From Clostridia bacterium (GTDB lineage Bacteria > Bacillota > Clostridia > Oscillospirales > CAG-272): a stretch of DNA of 64,000 nt. Under the pieces are notes generated by a model. The model worked only from the letters and a program-made list of their open reading frames with translations. It did not search any database and was not told where the DNA came from. Within the stretch, counting starts at the first letter, position 1; each line of letters begins with the position of its first letter. Positions 35,385-44,679 of the stretch are shown in pieces. The DNA is taken from NCBI GenBank assembly GCA_017625755.1, contig JAGAKG010000049.1, forward strand, positions 1 to 64,000. The letters are read 5' to 3'. The position numbers and the translations under genes are program-made.

Positions 35385-37517
35385 TCAGCTCATTACTCCC
35401 GCGTCGAGAGTGAACATTTTATTGACAGACGCGAGCAGGGCGGGGTATCTGTCAAGCTCGCCCGACGCCGTAAGTCTTTCGGCTTCGGCAAATGCGCATT
35501 TGAGAAGCCCCGTATCGTCGCAGAGCTGAGCCAATCTGAAGCGGACTCCGCCGCTCTGGCGGATATCGGCGCTGTCGCTGCTGTGCAGAAAGTCACCGGG
35601 GCCTCGCATCTCAAGGTCTTTTTCAGCGATGGCGTATCCGTCGTATGTGCTTCTCATTGTTTGAAGCCTTTGCGCCGCGTTGCCTTCCTCAGCCTCGGAA
35701 ACGAGGATACAGTAGGACTTTCTCGCGCCTCTGCCTACGCGTCCCCTGAGCTGGTGAAGCTGAGAGAGACCAAAGCGCTCTGCGTTCTCGATTATCATAA
35801 GCGAGGCGTTCGGAACATTGACTCCGACCTCTATAACTGTCGTCGAAACGAGAATATCTGTATCTCCCTCGGCAAATCTTTTCATAACGGCTTCCTTATC
35901 TGCCGCCTTCATTTTTCCGTGCATATACTCGACCCGCATGTCCGAGAAGGTTTCGGCTATCTGCTCGGAAAATCCGACCGCCGTTTTCAGCGCGGGGCGC
36001 GCCTTGATATTTCCGTCGGCGTCGATATCTCCTATGTCGATATCTCCCTCCTCGTCCTCGCCGCGCTCCTCGACCGCGGGGCATACGATATAGACCTGTC
36101 CGCCCTCGGCAACCTGCTTCCTTATAAATCCGTTGAGCCTTTCGCGATAGCTTTCGTTGACCGCGAAGGTGTCGACTCTCTGTCTGCCCGCGGGCATCTC
36201 GTCGATAAGCGAGAGGTCAAGATCACCAAAGAGCGCGAGTGCCATAGAACGCGGTATCGGCGTTGCGCTCATAACGAGAACATGAACCCCGTGGCTTTTG
36301 TCTGAGAGCATCATTCTCTGATTTACACCGAATCGGTGCTGTTCGTCTGTCACGACGAGTCCGAGGTCTGAAAAGTTCACTCCCTCTGTCAGAAGTGCTT
36401 GCGTGCCGATGACCACATCGACGCGTTTTTCGGGGGAGTCGGTGGCGAGTGCCGAGTATATCTCAAGCTTTTTCGCTCTTTTGACAGATGAGGTCAGCAG
36501 CTCACACCTGATTCCGAGCTGTGAGAGCAGCTCACGCAGGTCGTTGTAATGCTGTATCGCAAGAATTTCGGTCGGCACCATAAGAGCCGCCTGCTTGCCG
36601 TTTTTTACCGCTATATAGATAGCCGCCGCGGCGCATACCGTCTTTCCGCAGCCAACATCTCCCACGATAATTCTGCTCATTGCCAGCTCGCCCGCCATAT
36701 CCCGTCTCACCTCGTCTATGACGCGCTTCTGAGCGCCTGTGAGGTCATAGGGAAGAAGTCCGAGCAGGGGGGATATGTCACCGTCGGGGCAGGGCGACGC
36801 CACCTCGGCGCGACGCTTGACCTTCGTGAGCGAAAGACCGAGCGCGAATGTGAAAAATTCGTCGAATATAAGTCGTTTTTTAGCCGCCGCCAAAGACACA
36901 TAATTTTCGGGGCGGTGGATATTTTTTATTGCGTATGAGAGGGTGCAGAGCGAGTTTCGTCTGCGTATATCCTCGGGCAGAGTATCCTCCGCCGTGCTTG
37001 TGTTTACCGAGGAAAAGACAGTGTCGATATCCTTGTTTACCTGCTTTTGCGAAAGCCCCTCGGTAAGTCGGTATACAGAGGTGAGCGGGGGAAGGGGAGC
37101 GTCCTCGGAAAAGGGCTCGTATGCGGGAGAGGACATAGCAAATCTCTTTCCCTTGCGCTCGACCTTTCCGTAAAATCTGAACTGCGCTCCGAGGGAGAAA
37201 ACATTCTTCAGAAAATTCTGGTTGAAATATATTAATTCGCACACACCGCTGTCGTCGTACGCCTTGAATTTGAGCAGAGAAAGTCTGCCGCGCAGAGTCG
37301 ATACCTTCGGCTCTGTGGCGACTGTGAGGATAACCGAGCTTTTAGCGTCGGGCTCGGTGTCTGTGAGGAGCTTGACATCTCCTCGGTTCTCGTATCTTGC
37401 GGGGTAGTGCGAGAGCAGGTCGCCGAGGTCACGGATGCCAAGACGCGCGTATGCCGCCGCCTTCGCGGGACCGACGCCGCGAAGCGAGCTTATGTCGGAA
37501 TTAAGATAGTGAGCCAT
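35385..37517 (-). CDS. recG: ATP-dependent DNA helicase RecG
   Basis: A 710-residue helicase that regresses stalled forks and processes Holliday junctions. N-terminal wedge/OB domain (about 1-220, starting ISSLRGVGPAKAAAYARLGI), then the SF2 core: Walker A GDVGCGKT near residue 280, DEQHRFG (DExH box), SATPIPRSMA, and STTVIEVGVNVPNASLMIIENAERFGLSQLHQLRGRVGRG. The C-terminus matches the family. ATG 37517 has GGGGAGG five bases upstream; the frame is open further but without such a site. It has its own consensus promoter and is divergent from a lipoprotein gene. Confidence 0.96.
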   Translation of the reverse strand: MAHYLNSDISSLRGVGPAKAAAYARLGIRDLGDLLSHYPARYENRGDVKLLTDTEPDAKSSVILTVATEPKVSTLRGRLSLLKFKAYDDSGVCELIYFNQNFLKNVFSLGAQFRFYGKVERKGKRFAMSSPAYEPFSEDAPLPPLTSVYRLTEGLSQKQVNKDIDTVFSSVNTSTAEDTLPEDIRRRNSLCTLSYAIKNIHRPENYVSLAAAKKRLIFDEFFTFALGLSLTKVKRRAEVASPCPDGDISPLLGLLPYDLTGAQKRVIDEVRRDMAGELAMSRIIVGDVGCGKTVCAAAAIYIAVKNGKQAALMVPTEILAIQHYNDLRELLSQLGIRCELLTSSVKRAKKLEIYSALATDSPEKRVDVVIGTQALLTEGVNFSDLGLVVTDEQHRFGVNQRMMLSDKSHGVHVLVMSATPIPRSMALALFGDLDLSLIDEMPAGRQRVDTFAVNESYRERLNGFIRKQVAEGGQVYIVCPAVEERGEDEEGDIDIGDIDADGNIKARPALKTAVGFSEQIAETFSDMRVEYMHGKMKAADKEAVMKRFAEGDTDILVSTTVIEVGVNVPNASLMIIENAERFGLSQLHQLRGRVGRGARKSYCILVSEAEEGNAAQRLQTMRSTYDGYAIAEKDLEMRGPGDFLHSSDSADIRQSGGVRFRLAQLCDDTGLLKCAFAEAERLTASGELDRYPALLASVNKMFTLDAGVMS

Positions 37518-37547
37518 AGACACCTCCCCAAGAGTAATCATACAAAT

Positions 37548-37576
37548 ATTATACACTTCAAAAAAGCGACTGTCAA
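37548..37576 (-). promoter_or_regulatory. Sigma-A promoter of recG
   Basis: On the minus strand TTGACA (37571-37576), 17-bp spacer, TATAAT (37548-37553): a full consensus promoter about 30 bases from the start codon. Confidence 0.85.
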
Positions 37577-37665
37577 GTGGGGAGAGATATTAACTATTTC
37601 ACCTAAAACAGGGAAACCCGATTGTGAAAAATTGAAAATATTTACAAAGTCGGCGTTTTTTTGTA

Positions 37666-37694
37666 TTGACAATCCGAGAATAGTGCGGTATAAT
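37666..37694 (+). promoter_or_regulatory. Sigma-A promoter of the second LRR lipoprotein gene
   Basis: TTGACA (37666-37671), 17-bp spacer, TATAAT (37689-37694): full consensus, suggesting strong constitutive transcription. Confidence 0.85.
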
Positions 37695-37725
37695 AGTGTG
37701 TAAACAGAATTTTTGGAGGTTACCC

Positions 37726-38544
37726 ATGAAGAAGTTTTTTGCAATAATACTTGCCGCTCTTATGCTTCTTACCTTTGCTTCCTGTAAGAAGATCGAGGAA
37801 GAAGAGGGCAATAATCAAGTCACGCTTGAGAACGATGCGGAGATATACGAGGACGCCGAAACGGGCGATATCTTTACATACGCTGTAAACGAGCTCGGAA
37901 CATATGAGATCGTTGATTTCGAGTCGAAGAAGAACGAGCCCCATAAGGTAGAGGTTCCCGCCGATATCGAGAATATCGAGGTTACGGGAATTGCCGCTGA
38001 CGCTTTCAAGGTCAAGAACAATGTTTCCGAGGTCGTTATTCCCGATTCTATTCTCTATATCGGCGACTATGCTTTCTTCGGTTGTAGCTATCTGAAGAAG
38101 GTAGTTATGTCCGATTCCGTTGAAACTCTCGGAATCGGCGCGTTTGATAGCTGCGTTGCTCTTGAGTCTGTAACGCTTTCGGCGAAGATCAAGGTTATAC
38201 CCGAGTTTGCGTTCCGTGATTGCGCGGCACTTGCGGCTGTTACTTTTTCCGCTTCTGTTGAGGAAATCGGCGCGGCGGCGTTCAGAGATTGCGTTGCTAT
38301 CAAGGAACTTGTGATTCCCGATTCGGTTAAGGTTATTGGCGATTGCGCGTTCTACGGTTGTACCGCGCTTGAGAAGGCTACTCTTCCCGAAGAAATAGAG
38401 TCCTGCGGAAAGTTCGTTTTCACGGCAGGTAAGGAAGATTTCAAGATGGTTAGCGGAGCGGAGAGCTGGGCAAAGGCTTATGCCGAGGAATACGGACATA
38501 TATTTGAGGTTGCAGGCGGAGAATCCGAAGCAACGACCGCGTAA
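37726..38544 (+). CDS. Lipoprotein with BspA-type leucine-rich repeats
   Basis: A 272-residue surface lipoprotein. The signal peptide ends in the lipobox FASC with Cys20 as anchor; an acidic stretch follows. From about residue 75, five to six LRR_5 repeats of about 23 residues are visible (VSEVVIPDSILYIGDYAFFGCSYLKKVVM and following), each with an A-F-x-(G/D)-C pattern. GGAGG lies six bases before ATG 37726; an earlier Met lacks a site. It is probably displayed on the cell surface for binding. It is related in architecture to the larger lipoprotein at 22579. A terminator follows. Confidence 0.87.
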   Translation: MKKFFAIILAALMLLTFASCKKIEEEEGNNQVTLENDAEIYEDAETGDIFTYAVNELGTYEIVDFESKKNEPHKVEVPADIENIEVTGIAADAFKVKNNVSEVVIPDSILYIGDYAFFGCSYLKKVVMSDSVETLGIGAFDSCVALESVTLSAKIKVIPEFAFRDCAALAAVTFSASVEEIGAAAFRDCVAIKELVIPDSVKVIGDCAFYGCTALEKATLPEEIESCGKFVFTAGKEDFKMVSGAESWAKAYAEEYGHIFEVAGGESEATTA

Positions 38545-38564
38545 GATAACTGAATATTAAAATC

Positions 38565-38596
38565 AAAAGGAGCTTTCCGAGGAAGGCTCCTTTTTT
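38565..38596 (+). terminator. Terminator of the second LRR lipoprotein gene
   Basis: AAAAGGAGCTTTCC pairs with GGAAGGCTCCTTTT (one G-T pair), followed by TT. Confidence 0.8.
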
Positions 38597-38714
38597 GCTT
38601 CGCAATCACTTGTCGCCGAGGCACGCATCTTGTTCCCTATAACGAAAACAGGGCGTTTGCGACAACCGTCGGATAGAACAGTTGTATATATCATTTCTTA
38701 AAAAAATATATAAA

Positions 38715-38730
38715 ACCGTGCCAAGGCACG
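38715..38730 (-). terminator. Terminator of the VanY-type peptidase gene
   Basis: CCGTGC/GCACGG stem with a CAAG centre; on the minus strand it is followed by TTTTATATATTTTTTT. The stem is short but the T-rich tract is long. Confidence 0.6.
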
Positions 38731-38754
38731 GATTTATAGCACAGTAATATATAT

Positions 38755-40131
38755 TCAGATAAATTCCAGATATTCCTCAAAGCAGATGTCCGAGAGGTAT
38801 ATCGCGGTCGCGGCATCTCTGCCGACGAAGCGGTAGTGCCACGATTCGTAGCTATATGATGTGATATGAGTTTTATCCTTGGGATATCTGAGGATAAAGC
38901 CGTATTTATAGGCGTTCTCCGAGAGCCATCTGAATGCGGCGGTACGCTCAAATTCCTCGTTGTTGAGTCCGTTTTTCATACCTACCGTTATGAAGTCGAC
39001 GCACAGACCGCTCTGATGCTCACTCGTCCCGGGGCGCGCCGAGGTTTTGAGCACCTCTGCCTCTGCCTCCTCGGGGGTATAGCCCTTTTTTACATACTCC
39101 TCTATATATTTTTGAAATATATCCTCTTGATATTCATAGCTTCTGTATGCGCTGGTGACATAAGCTCCGTTGTTCGGAATGTCGCGGTACATCGCTTGTA
39201 CCATAGCAAGGAGCGCCTCTGCTGCGCACTCGTCGAGATAGTATTTCTCGCCCTGTCCCGTATATTTTGAGGGCAAGGGCTCTGTCGAGAGATTTTCGGG
39301 CTCAAAGTCGGTGGGTAGGGGATTATCGGCGTTGACGAGCATAAGATAGGGGGTGTTATCCTCGGGCGCTATGTATTTCAGGTACTGAGTTACATCAGCG
39401 TTGTATTCAAAGGACACGCCCGCTGTGCTTTGCAGTGCTCCGACTGCCGTGAAATCGGCGGCGGAGAATGTGATATCCTCGTTATACAATATATCCTCGA
39501 CCGCGTATGTGACTCGGGTTATGCTGACTGTATGCTTCGCGCGGTCACTCTTGAACTCTATTCCCGTGTCGACCGCTTTGGAAATCACCTCGTACGGTAC
39601 AAGGCAGGTGCCGCCCTTGATTATCGCGGGCGCGGGAATTACCACCTTCGTGGCGTTTATTATGGCGTACTCGCTCTCGTTCATAAACTTGACATACTGC
39701 TCGTCGGATACCATATATTTCATAGTTTCGTCAGAGCCGCTGACCGACAGCTCGGCGTACTGCGCGAGCTTATTCATATCGACATAAAGTACATCGTCGA
39801 TAACTATTTTTTCGTATTTTACCCTCATCTCCTCCTCGCCGAAGGTGAAAAGATAGTCGCGCTTGTTCTTTCCGTTTGTAATACTCGTCACAAGATAGAC
39901 GCTCAGAAGCACGATAACGGCAACGAGCGCCGTGACAAAGACCGAGATTATGACGGTCGCCGCGGTGTTCTTTTTTGCGAGCTTGACAATCTTACTCTGC
40001 TTTTTGTTTTCGGGAGGGGGAATTTGGCTTCTGTCCTCAGCGTCGGCAAGGCTTGACTGAAGCAGCTGAAGCTCGGCGGCGTTCAGCTCTGTTTCCCTCG
40101 TTTCGGGGGAGGACATATCGTCTTTTTTCAT
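38755..40131 (-). CDS. D-alanyl-D-alanine carboxypeptidase, M15/VanY family
   Basis: A 458-residue type II membrane protein: cytoplasmic tail (about 55 residues), one transmembrane helix (about 58-82, TVIISVFVTALVAVIVLLSVYLV), then an extracellular part. A region of about residues 95-210 resembles a copper-amine-oxidase-N-like stalk (LVPYEVISKAVDTGIEF, VSITR). The C-terminal peptidase has intact M15B residues: SAYRSYEYQ, Zn ligands His372 and Asp379 (SEHQSGLCVD), catalytic Glu429 and Zn ligand His432 (ESWHYRFVG). It trims D-Ala from peptidoglycan stem peptides. It is third in an operon with the 40723 and 40143 genes. Confidence 0.88.
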   Translation of the reverse strand: MKKDDMSSPETRETELNAAELQLLQSSLADAEDRSQIPPPENKKQSKIVKLAKKNTAATVIISVFVTALVAVIVLLSVYLVTSITNGKNKRDYLFTFGEEEMRVKYEKIVIDDVLYVDMNKLAQYAELSVSGSDETMKYMVSDEQYVKFMNESEYAIINATKVVIPAPAIIKGGTCLVPYEVISKAVDTGIEFKSDRAKHTVSITRVTYAVEDILYNEDITFSAADFTAVGALQSTAGVSFEYNADVTQYLKYIAPEDNTPYLMLVNADNPLPTDFEPENLSTEPLPSKYTGQGEKYYLDECAAEALLAMVQAMYRDIPNNGAYVTSAYRSYEYQEDIFQKYIEEYVKKGYTPEEAEAEVLKTSARPGTSEHQSGLCVDFITVGMKNGLNNEEFERTAAFRWLSENAYKYGFILRYPKDKTHITSYSYESWHYRFVGRDAATAIYLSDICFEEYLEFI

Positions 40132-40142
40132 ATTAACACCTC

Positions 40143-40697
40143 TTACGGTTTATTTTCGACAACTATAAAAAATGGAGATGTGGGGGAATTCAGAATATTT
40201 ATCTTAGTGGCGCAGACCTTGTATCTCGAAAGCCCTGCGAGGTAGTCGCATATAAGCTTACCCTCCTCGGCGCCCTCGGGGTGCCCCGGGTATACCGCGA
40301 TAAGGATTATGGCGTCGGGTGCCATAAGCGATATCGCCGCCTCTATGGCGGGAAGTGTGGTCGAGCGCATGGTCGTTATCTTTTTATCGCTTCCAGGGAG
40401 ATATCCGAGATTGAACATTCCCGCTTTTATCGGAACATCGACATATTTTTTTACATTGTGGTGTGAATCAAGGATGAGCGTGCAGTTGTCGGGGCAGTCG
40501 GAGCGCGCCAGACGGTCGGAGGTTGAGGCGAGAGCCTGTTCCTGAATGTCGAAGGCGAACACATGCCCGAACTCGCCCACCGCACGGGAGAGAAATTCCG
40601 TGTCGTGACCGTTGCCCATGGTGAAATCCACGGCGATATCACCCTCCTTGAGGTGGGTGAGGATAAAATGCTTTTGCAGCTGGAGAAGGTCTATCAT
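40143..40697 (-). CDS. mnmM: Class I SAM-dependent methyltransferase, YtqB/MnmM type
   Basis: A 184-residue Rossmann-fold methyltransferase. SAM-binding motif I is VDFTMGNGHDTEFL (about 23-36), with the acidic strand end FAFDIQ near 48-53. The family signature GMFNLGYLPGSDKKITTMRSTTLPAIEAAI is complete. YtqB of B. subtilis has been identified as MnmM, which methylates the wobble nucleoside nm5s2U34 of tRNA; the same role is inferred here. It lies between a Cys-rich unknown protein gene and the VanY gene, with gaps of 25 and 11 bases. Confidence 0.85.
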   Translation of the reverse strand: MIDLLQLQKHFILTHLKEGDIAVDFTMGNGHDTEFLSRAVGEFGHVFAFDIQEQALASTSDRLARSDCPDNCTLILDSHHNVKKYVDVPIKAGMFNLGYLPGSDKKITTMRSTTLPAIEAAISLMAPDAIILIAVYPGHPEGAEEGKLICDYLAGLSRYKVCATKINILNSPTSPFFIVVENKP

Positions 40698-40722
40698 TTC
40701 GCAAAATGCCTTTCGTTGAAAA

Positions 40723-41445
40723 TCATTGGTTTTTCGGAGTCTTTGGCGGCTCGGGGAGGTGAATATCGCTCCTCAGAAATTTTATCGAGCGCTCGACCGA
40801 GTCGCGGGAATTATACCACGGCTCATCGCCGTATCGGTAGTCGAATTTCTTGCAGAACCAGCTTATGTCGTCCTTCAGCTCGGCGAGATATTTGTTGACT
40901 ATCTCCGAGCAGTCCTTCGCAAACGCGGCGGACTTCTTCTTTTGCAGTCTGTTATCGGCGCACTCGAGCAGGGCGCGGTAATGGGGCAGACAGAAATATG
41001 GCTGAGCCTTCAGCTTGGCAACGAATTCCTCGTCCTTATCCCAGAGAAAAACGACTGTTTCTATCATATGTCTGAAATTGAAATCTATTCTTCGGCAGAC
41101 ATAGCAGGACGCCTCAAGCTCCGCTATCCGCTTCTGCGGCTTGTTCGTACCAAGCAGTCCGCCGCTCTTGAGGTCTCCTATAAGCTCGTCTAGGTGGCTC
41201 TCAAGCGTGAGTGCCATACCGAGTCTGTTCTTTCGCACGAACATCATATCGTAATGCGTTCTGCAAAAGCCCTCCTCGTTGGTCTTTATACGGATATCGG
41301 GTGACATCATAGAAGCTCCGAGAATATCTTCAAGCTCGTTATTCTCCAGTTTGTTATAGAGCGCGCAGAGCGGACAACCGCACGCGGCATCGTCGCGCGA
41401 GGCTTCAAACGCCTCGTTGACGGGAATAGTGTAAATTTGTTCCAT
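40723..41445 (-). CDS. Cys/His-rich protein, DUF6062-like
   Basis: A 240-residue cytoplasmic protein of unknown function that I recognise as similar to DUF6062 proteins of Clostridia. Repeated metal-site-like motifs occur: CGCPLC near residue 22-27, FCRTH near 60-64, CYVC near 114-117 and CLPHY near 152-156. Two CxxC/CxxH sets suggest two zinc-binding units arranged as a tandem duplication. It is the first gene of the operon with mnmM and the VanY-type peptidase gene. The metal binding is inference from spacing. Confidence 0.75.
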   Translation of the reverse strand: MEQIYTIPVNEAFEASRDDAACGCPLCALYNKLENNELEDILGASMMSPDIRIKTNEEGFCRTHYDMMFVRKNRLGMALTLESHLDELIGDLKSGGLLGTNKPQKRIAELEASCYVCRRIDFNFRHMIETVVFLWDKDEEFVAKLKAQPYFCLPHYRALLECADNRLQKKKSAAFAKDCSEIVNKYLAELKDDISWFCKKFDYRYGDEPWYNSRDSVERSIKFLRSDIHLPEPPKTPKNQ

Positions 41446-41589
41446 AATCCTTCCCCCGAAAAAAGTCTTGAAAAAAGCTTCGCTTAGGTATATAATATAG
41501 CGTATAGCAATACTTTAGCAATTATATCATATTTCAAAGCTATTTTCAAGAGATTTTGATATTTTGGCTATCAAGCGGAGGATAAATAT

Positions 41590-42495
41590 ATGGTTTGTCT
41601 TAATGAAACGGTAAAAAAATTGAGCTGCGTGAGGCTTGAGGGTGTCGAGAACTTTGACATAGGAAAGGTTTTCGACTGCGGTCAGTGCTTCCGATTTGAC
41701 GCCGTCGGAAATACTTCTCACGAGATTGAGTTTTCGGGTGTTGCCCACGGAAAACTGATTTCGGTAGCTCAGGACGGGCAGACCGTTTACATATACAATT
41801 CCACAAAAGAGGATTTTGAGAATATATGGAAGCGATTTCTTGGGCTTGACGAGGATTACGGCGCAATAGCCGAGGATATCCTCTCGCGCTCCGATAATCC
41901 CGCGCTTGGCAGGGCGGTCGAGTACGGGCGGGGCATAAGAATACTGCGGCAGGAGCCGTGGGAGACAATATGTTCGTTTATTATTTCTCAGAATAATAAT
42001 ATTCCCAGAATAAAGAAAATTATAGGTGCTCTCGCGCAAAAGTGCGGCGAGCCGATTGGGCTCCCCGAGGGTATGGAGTGTCATATATCGTCCGCTACGG
42101 TGCCGTACGCCTTTCCGACGCCCGAGGCGCTTTGCGACCTCGGCGTTGACGGTTTGTTTGAACTGAAAACGGGATTTCGCGCAAAGTATATATACGATGC
42201 CGCGTCGCGCGCGGCTGCAGGGAATATCGACTATTCCTATCTTGAAAGTGCCGACGACACCGCCGAGTGTGTGCGCGAGCTTTGCGAGATAAAGGGGGTT
42301 GGGCCTAAGGTCGCAAGCTGCGCTTTGCTGTTCGGCTTCGGGCGGTACGACGCTTTTCCCGTTGATGTGTGGATAAAAAAGGTTATTCAAAAGTATTTTT
42401 CGGCAGACGGTGAGGATTTTTCACCCGAAGCGCTCGGGCCGTACGCGGGCATAGCCCAGCAGTTTTTGTTTTATTACGAAAGATACCTGGCGTGA
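41590..42495 (+). CDS. ogg: 8-oxoguanine DNA glycosylase (OGG1-like)
   Basis: A 301-residue bifunctional glycosylase/lyase that removes 8-oxoguanine. The N-terminal OGG domain has FDIGKVFDCGQCFRFD. The HhH-GPD domain has IISQNNNIPRIKKIIGAL, then the hairpin EIKGVGPKVASCALLFGF with the catalytic Lys (GPK) and PVDVW with the catalytic Asp. Length and order match the clostridial OGG1-type enzymes. GGAGGA precedes the ATG. A dispersed hairpin repeat follows the stop by 14 bases. Confidence 0.92.
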   Translation: MVCLNETVKKLSCVRLEGVENFDIGKVFDCGQCFRFDAVGNTSHEIEFSGVAHGKLISVAQDGQTVYIYNSTKEDFENIWKRFLGLDEDYGAIAEDILSRSDNPALGRAVEYGRGIRILRQEPWETICSFIISQNNNIPRIKKIIGALAQKCGEPIGLPEGMECHISSATVPYAFPTPEALCDLGVDGLFELKTGFRAKYIYDAASRAAAGNIDYSYLESADDTAECVRELCEIKGVGPKVASCALLFGFGRYDAFPVDVWIKKVIQKYFSADGEDFSPEALGPYAGIAQQFLFYYERYLA

Positions 42496-42508
42496 GGATT
42501 TATATATA

Positions 42509-42544
42509 ATGCGAGGGGGACTTTTGCAAAAGTCCCCCTCGCAT
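42509..42544 (+). repeat. Dispersed hairpin family, copy 2
   Basis: A perfect 36-bp palindrome (18-bp arms, ATGCGAGGGGGACTTTTG). The 20-base block from 42507 is identical to the blocks at 11361 and 49364. It lies between convergent genes, the glycosylase and lysyl-tRNA synthetase genes. Confidence 0.85.
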
Positions 42545-42569
42545 CGCATACCCGCGTTTCCGCGTTATA

Positions 42570-44609
42570 TTATTTTATCTGTGTTCCCTCGGGAATCATA
42601 TCGTCCACGAAGATAACCTTACAGCCGCAGGCGTTATTGGTACCTGCGAGAAGCATACCGTTGCTGGTAACACCCGCGAATCTTGCGGGCTTGAGGTTAG
42701 CCACAACTATAATCTTCTTACCGATAAGCTCCTCGGGCTTATACTCGCCCTTGATGCTCGAAACGATAACTCTCTGTCCGATACCGTCGTTAAGCGTCAG
42801 CTTCAGACAGCTATGCGACTTTCTTATCTCAGCCGCCTTTTCAATCTTGCATACGCGCAGGTCAAGCTTCGAGAAGAAACCAATATCTATCTCCTCCTTG
42901 ATAGGCTCAACGGGATCAGGCTCGCCGTAAACTCTCTGTTCTGCTACCTCCTCTGTCTCCTCTACCTCGGGAGCAAGCTCTGCCTCGGTTGCGGGGTAGG
43001 AGAAATCAAGCAGACCGATATAATCCGCCTTGTTTATCGCATAGAGGAACAGATAAAGTCTCGGTCCCTTTTCTCTGTCGATAAGCAGCTTATATACATT
43101 CTTGAAGAAGGTTCCCTGAATAGCCTTCATTTCCTTGTCTGTAAAGCCCTCGCCGTAAACCCTCTTGGGAATAGCGTAAAGCTCGGCGTTAAGCTCGTCA
43201 AGCGAATATCCATCGGTTGAGAGGAATTCGTGAAGCAGCTCAATCTCGCGCTTCTCGTTCTCGTCCATTTCGCCAAACACTTCCCAATTGCGTCCGCGGC
43301 GAAGCTTGTTCATGCTCTCGGGAGAGCATTGCTCAAGCCAGAACTTAGCGCGCTCAAGTCTGTCGGCAAACTGCTCGTACTTATAGGGCGTGCCTATCTT
43401 CTCAAACACGGTTTCAAGCATCGGAACATTGAAATTCACGATAGAGCCAAGCTGAACGAGCAGAGACATCGGAACGGTTTCGATATGGCGTCCCTCAACC
43501 TCGGTGTTGTAAATAACAGTCTGAGTAAACTCGTTGGCGGTTCCCGCTCTGACCTCATTCAGCGTCTTGTCGTATTCAAAATACTGACGCAGAATACCGT
43601 CGTCAAAGCAGATATCGAACGCCTTCGTGGGGTCTGTCTTGGAATAGAGCCAGAGCAGAACCTCGGGCTGATAGATCTTTAGAAGCGTCTCGGGGGTGAG
43701 GTTGAGTCCCGATGAGCTGGACATCTTACCCGTCATACCCTTGATACCGATAAACTCGTACCCTTGGAAAAGAGGTGCCTCGTGGTTGAATATCTTCTTT
43801 GAGATGACCTTCGAGTTGTTGTACGAGCCCGTGGGCGCGGCGTGATCCTTTCCACCCGGCTCAAAGTCTACCTGCTCGTATCTCCAACGCATAGGCCAGT
43901 CTATCTTCCAGCCAAGCTTGCAGTTGAAGTTTTCAAGGAAATTGAAATGTCCCTTGTGTCCGCAACGGCACTCGTAGTCCGCCTCGGTGCAGTCCTCGGA
44001 GAGCGATGTTATCGTCGTGAAGTCGGTCTTACACTCAGGGCAGAAAATACTTACGGGATAGTAAGCCGCCTTCTCGGCGTCGTGCTCCGCGCGAAGCTCC
44101 TCCTCGCTCTTGCCCGCTTCCTTGGTCTTGAAGGAGTCAAGTATCTCAAATATCTCCCCTCTCTTTTGCAGAGATTCGATTATATCCTTAGTGTACTTGC
44201 CCGAGCGGTACATTTCTGCCTGATAACGGCAGTCAAGCTCGATACCAAAGGGCTTTATTCCGTTGAGGAACTCCTCCTCAAAGTGCTTTGCGTAATTCTC
44301 GTGACAGCCCCAGGGGTCGGGAATGTCAACATAAGGGCAGCCGATGTACTTATCATAGCTGTCGCCAACCACCGCCTGAACATTTGCGGGGATCTTGCGG
44401 CAACGGTCATACTCGTCCCAAGAGATAATAAGTCTTGCCTTCTTGCCCTTTCTCTGCAGAGCCTTCACAACAAAAAGAGGGGTTGCGAGGTCTCTGAAGT
44501 TTCCGATGTGAACCGAGCCCGAGGGGCTTACGCCCGCGGCACACACATATTCTTCCTTATTCGGATTGCGTTCAATAAGCTTTTCTGCAATTTCTTCCGA
44601 CCAATGCAT
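42570..44609 (-). CDS. lysK: Class I lysyl-tRNA synthetase with C-terminal tRNA-binding domain
   Basis: A 679-residue archaeal-type (class I) LysRS. The Rossmann core has HIGN at residues 34-37 and the KMSKS equivalent KMSSS at 295-299 (GMTGKMSSSSG). A zinc-finger-like insert is CPEC (190-193) with CRCGH (about 214-218). Residues 574-679 form an OB-fold tRNA-binding domain of the EMAPII/Trbp111 type (FSKLDLRVCKIEKAA, VANLKPARFAGVTSNGMLLAG), like the C-terminus of MetRS. No class II LysRS or T-box leader is present here. It has its own consensus promoter and AGGAG site. Confidence 0.92.
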   Translation of the reverse strand: MHWSEEIAEKLIERNPNKEEYVCAAGVSPSGSVHIGNFRDLATPLFVVKALQRKGKKARLIISWDEYDRCRKIPANVQAVVGDSYDKYIGCPYVDIPDPWGCHENYAKHFEEEFLNGIKPFGIELDCRYQAEMYRSGKYTKDIIESLQKRGEIFEILDSFKTKEAGKSEEELRAEHDAEKAAYYPVSIFCPECKTDFTTITSLSEDCTEADYECRCGHKGHFNFLENFNCKLGWKIDWPMRWRYEQVDFEPGGKDHAAPTGSYNNSKVISKKIFNHEAPLFQGYEFIGIKGMTGKMSSSSGLNLTPETLLKIYQPEVLLWLYSKTDPTKAFDICFDDGILRQYFEYDKTLNEVRAGTANEFTQTVIYNTEVEGRHIETVPMSLLVQLGSIVNFNVPMLETVFEKIGTPYKYEQFADRLERAKFWLEQCSPESMNKLRRGRNWEVFGEMDENEKREIELLHEFLSTDGYSLDELNAELYAIPKRVYGEGFTDKEMKAIQGTFFKNVYKLLIDREKGPRLYLFLYAINKADYIGLLDFSYPATEAELAPEVEETEEVAEQRVYGEPDPVEPIKEEIDIGFFSKLDLRVCKIEKAAEIRKSHSCLKLTLNDGIGQRVIVSSIKGEYKPEELIGKKIIVVANLKPARFAGVTSNGMLLAGTNNACGCKVIFVDDMIPEGTQIK

Positions 44610-44650
44610 TTTTATAGCTCCTTTAAATCAAAAATCTTTATAACTTATAT

Positions 44651-44679
44651 ATTTTACCACAGTTTACGAGGATTGTCAA
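44651..44679 (-). promoter_or_regulatory. Sigma-A promoter of the LysRS gene
   Basis: On the minus strand TTGACA (44674-44679), 17-bp spacer, TAAAAT (44651-44656), about 40 bases before the start codon: too short a leader for a T-box. Confidence 0.8.
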
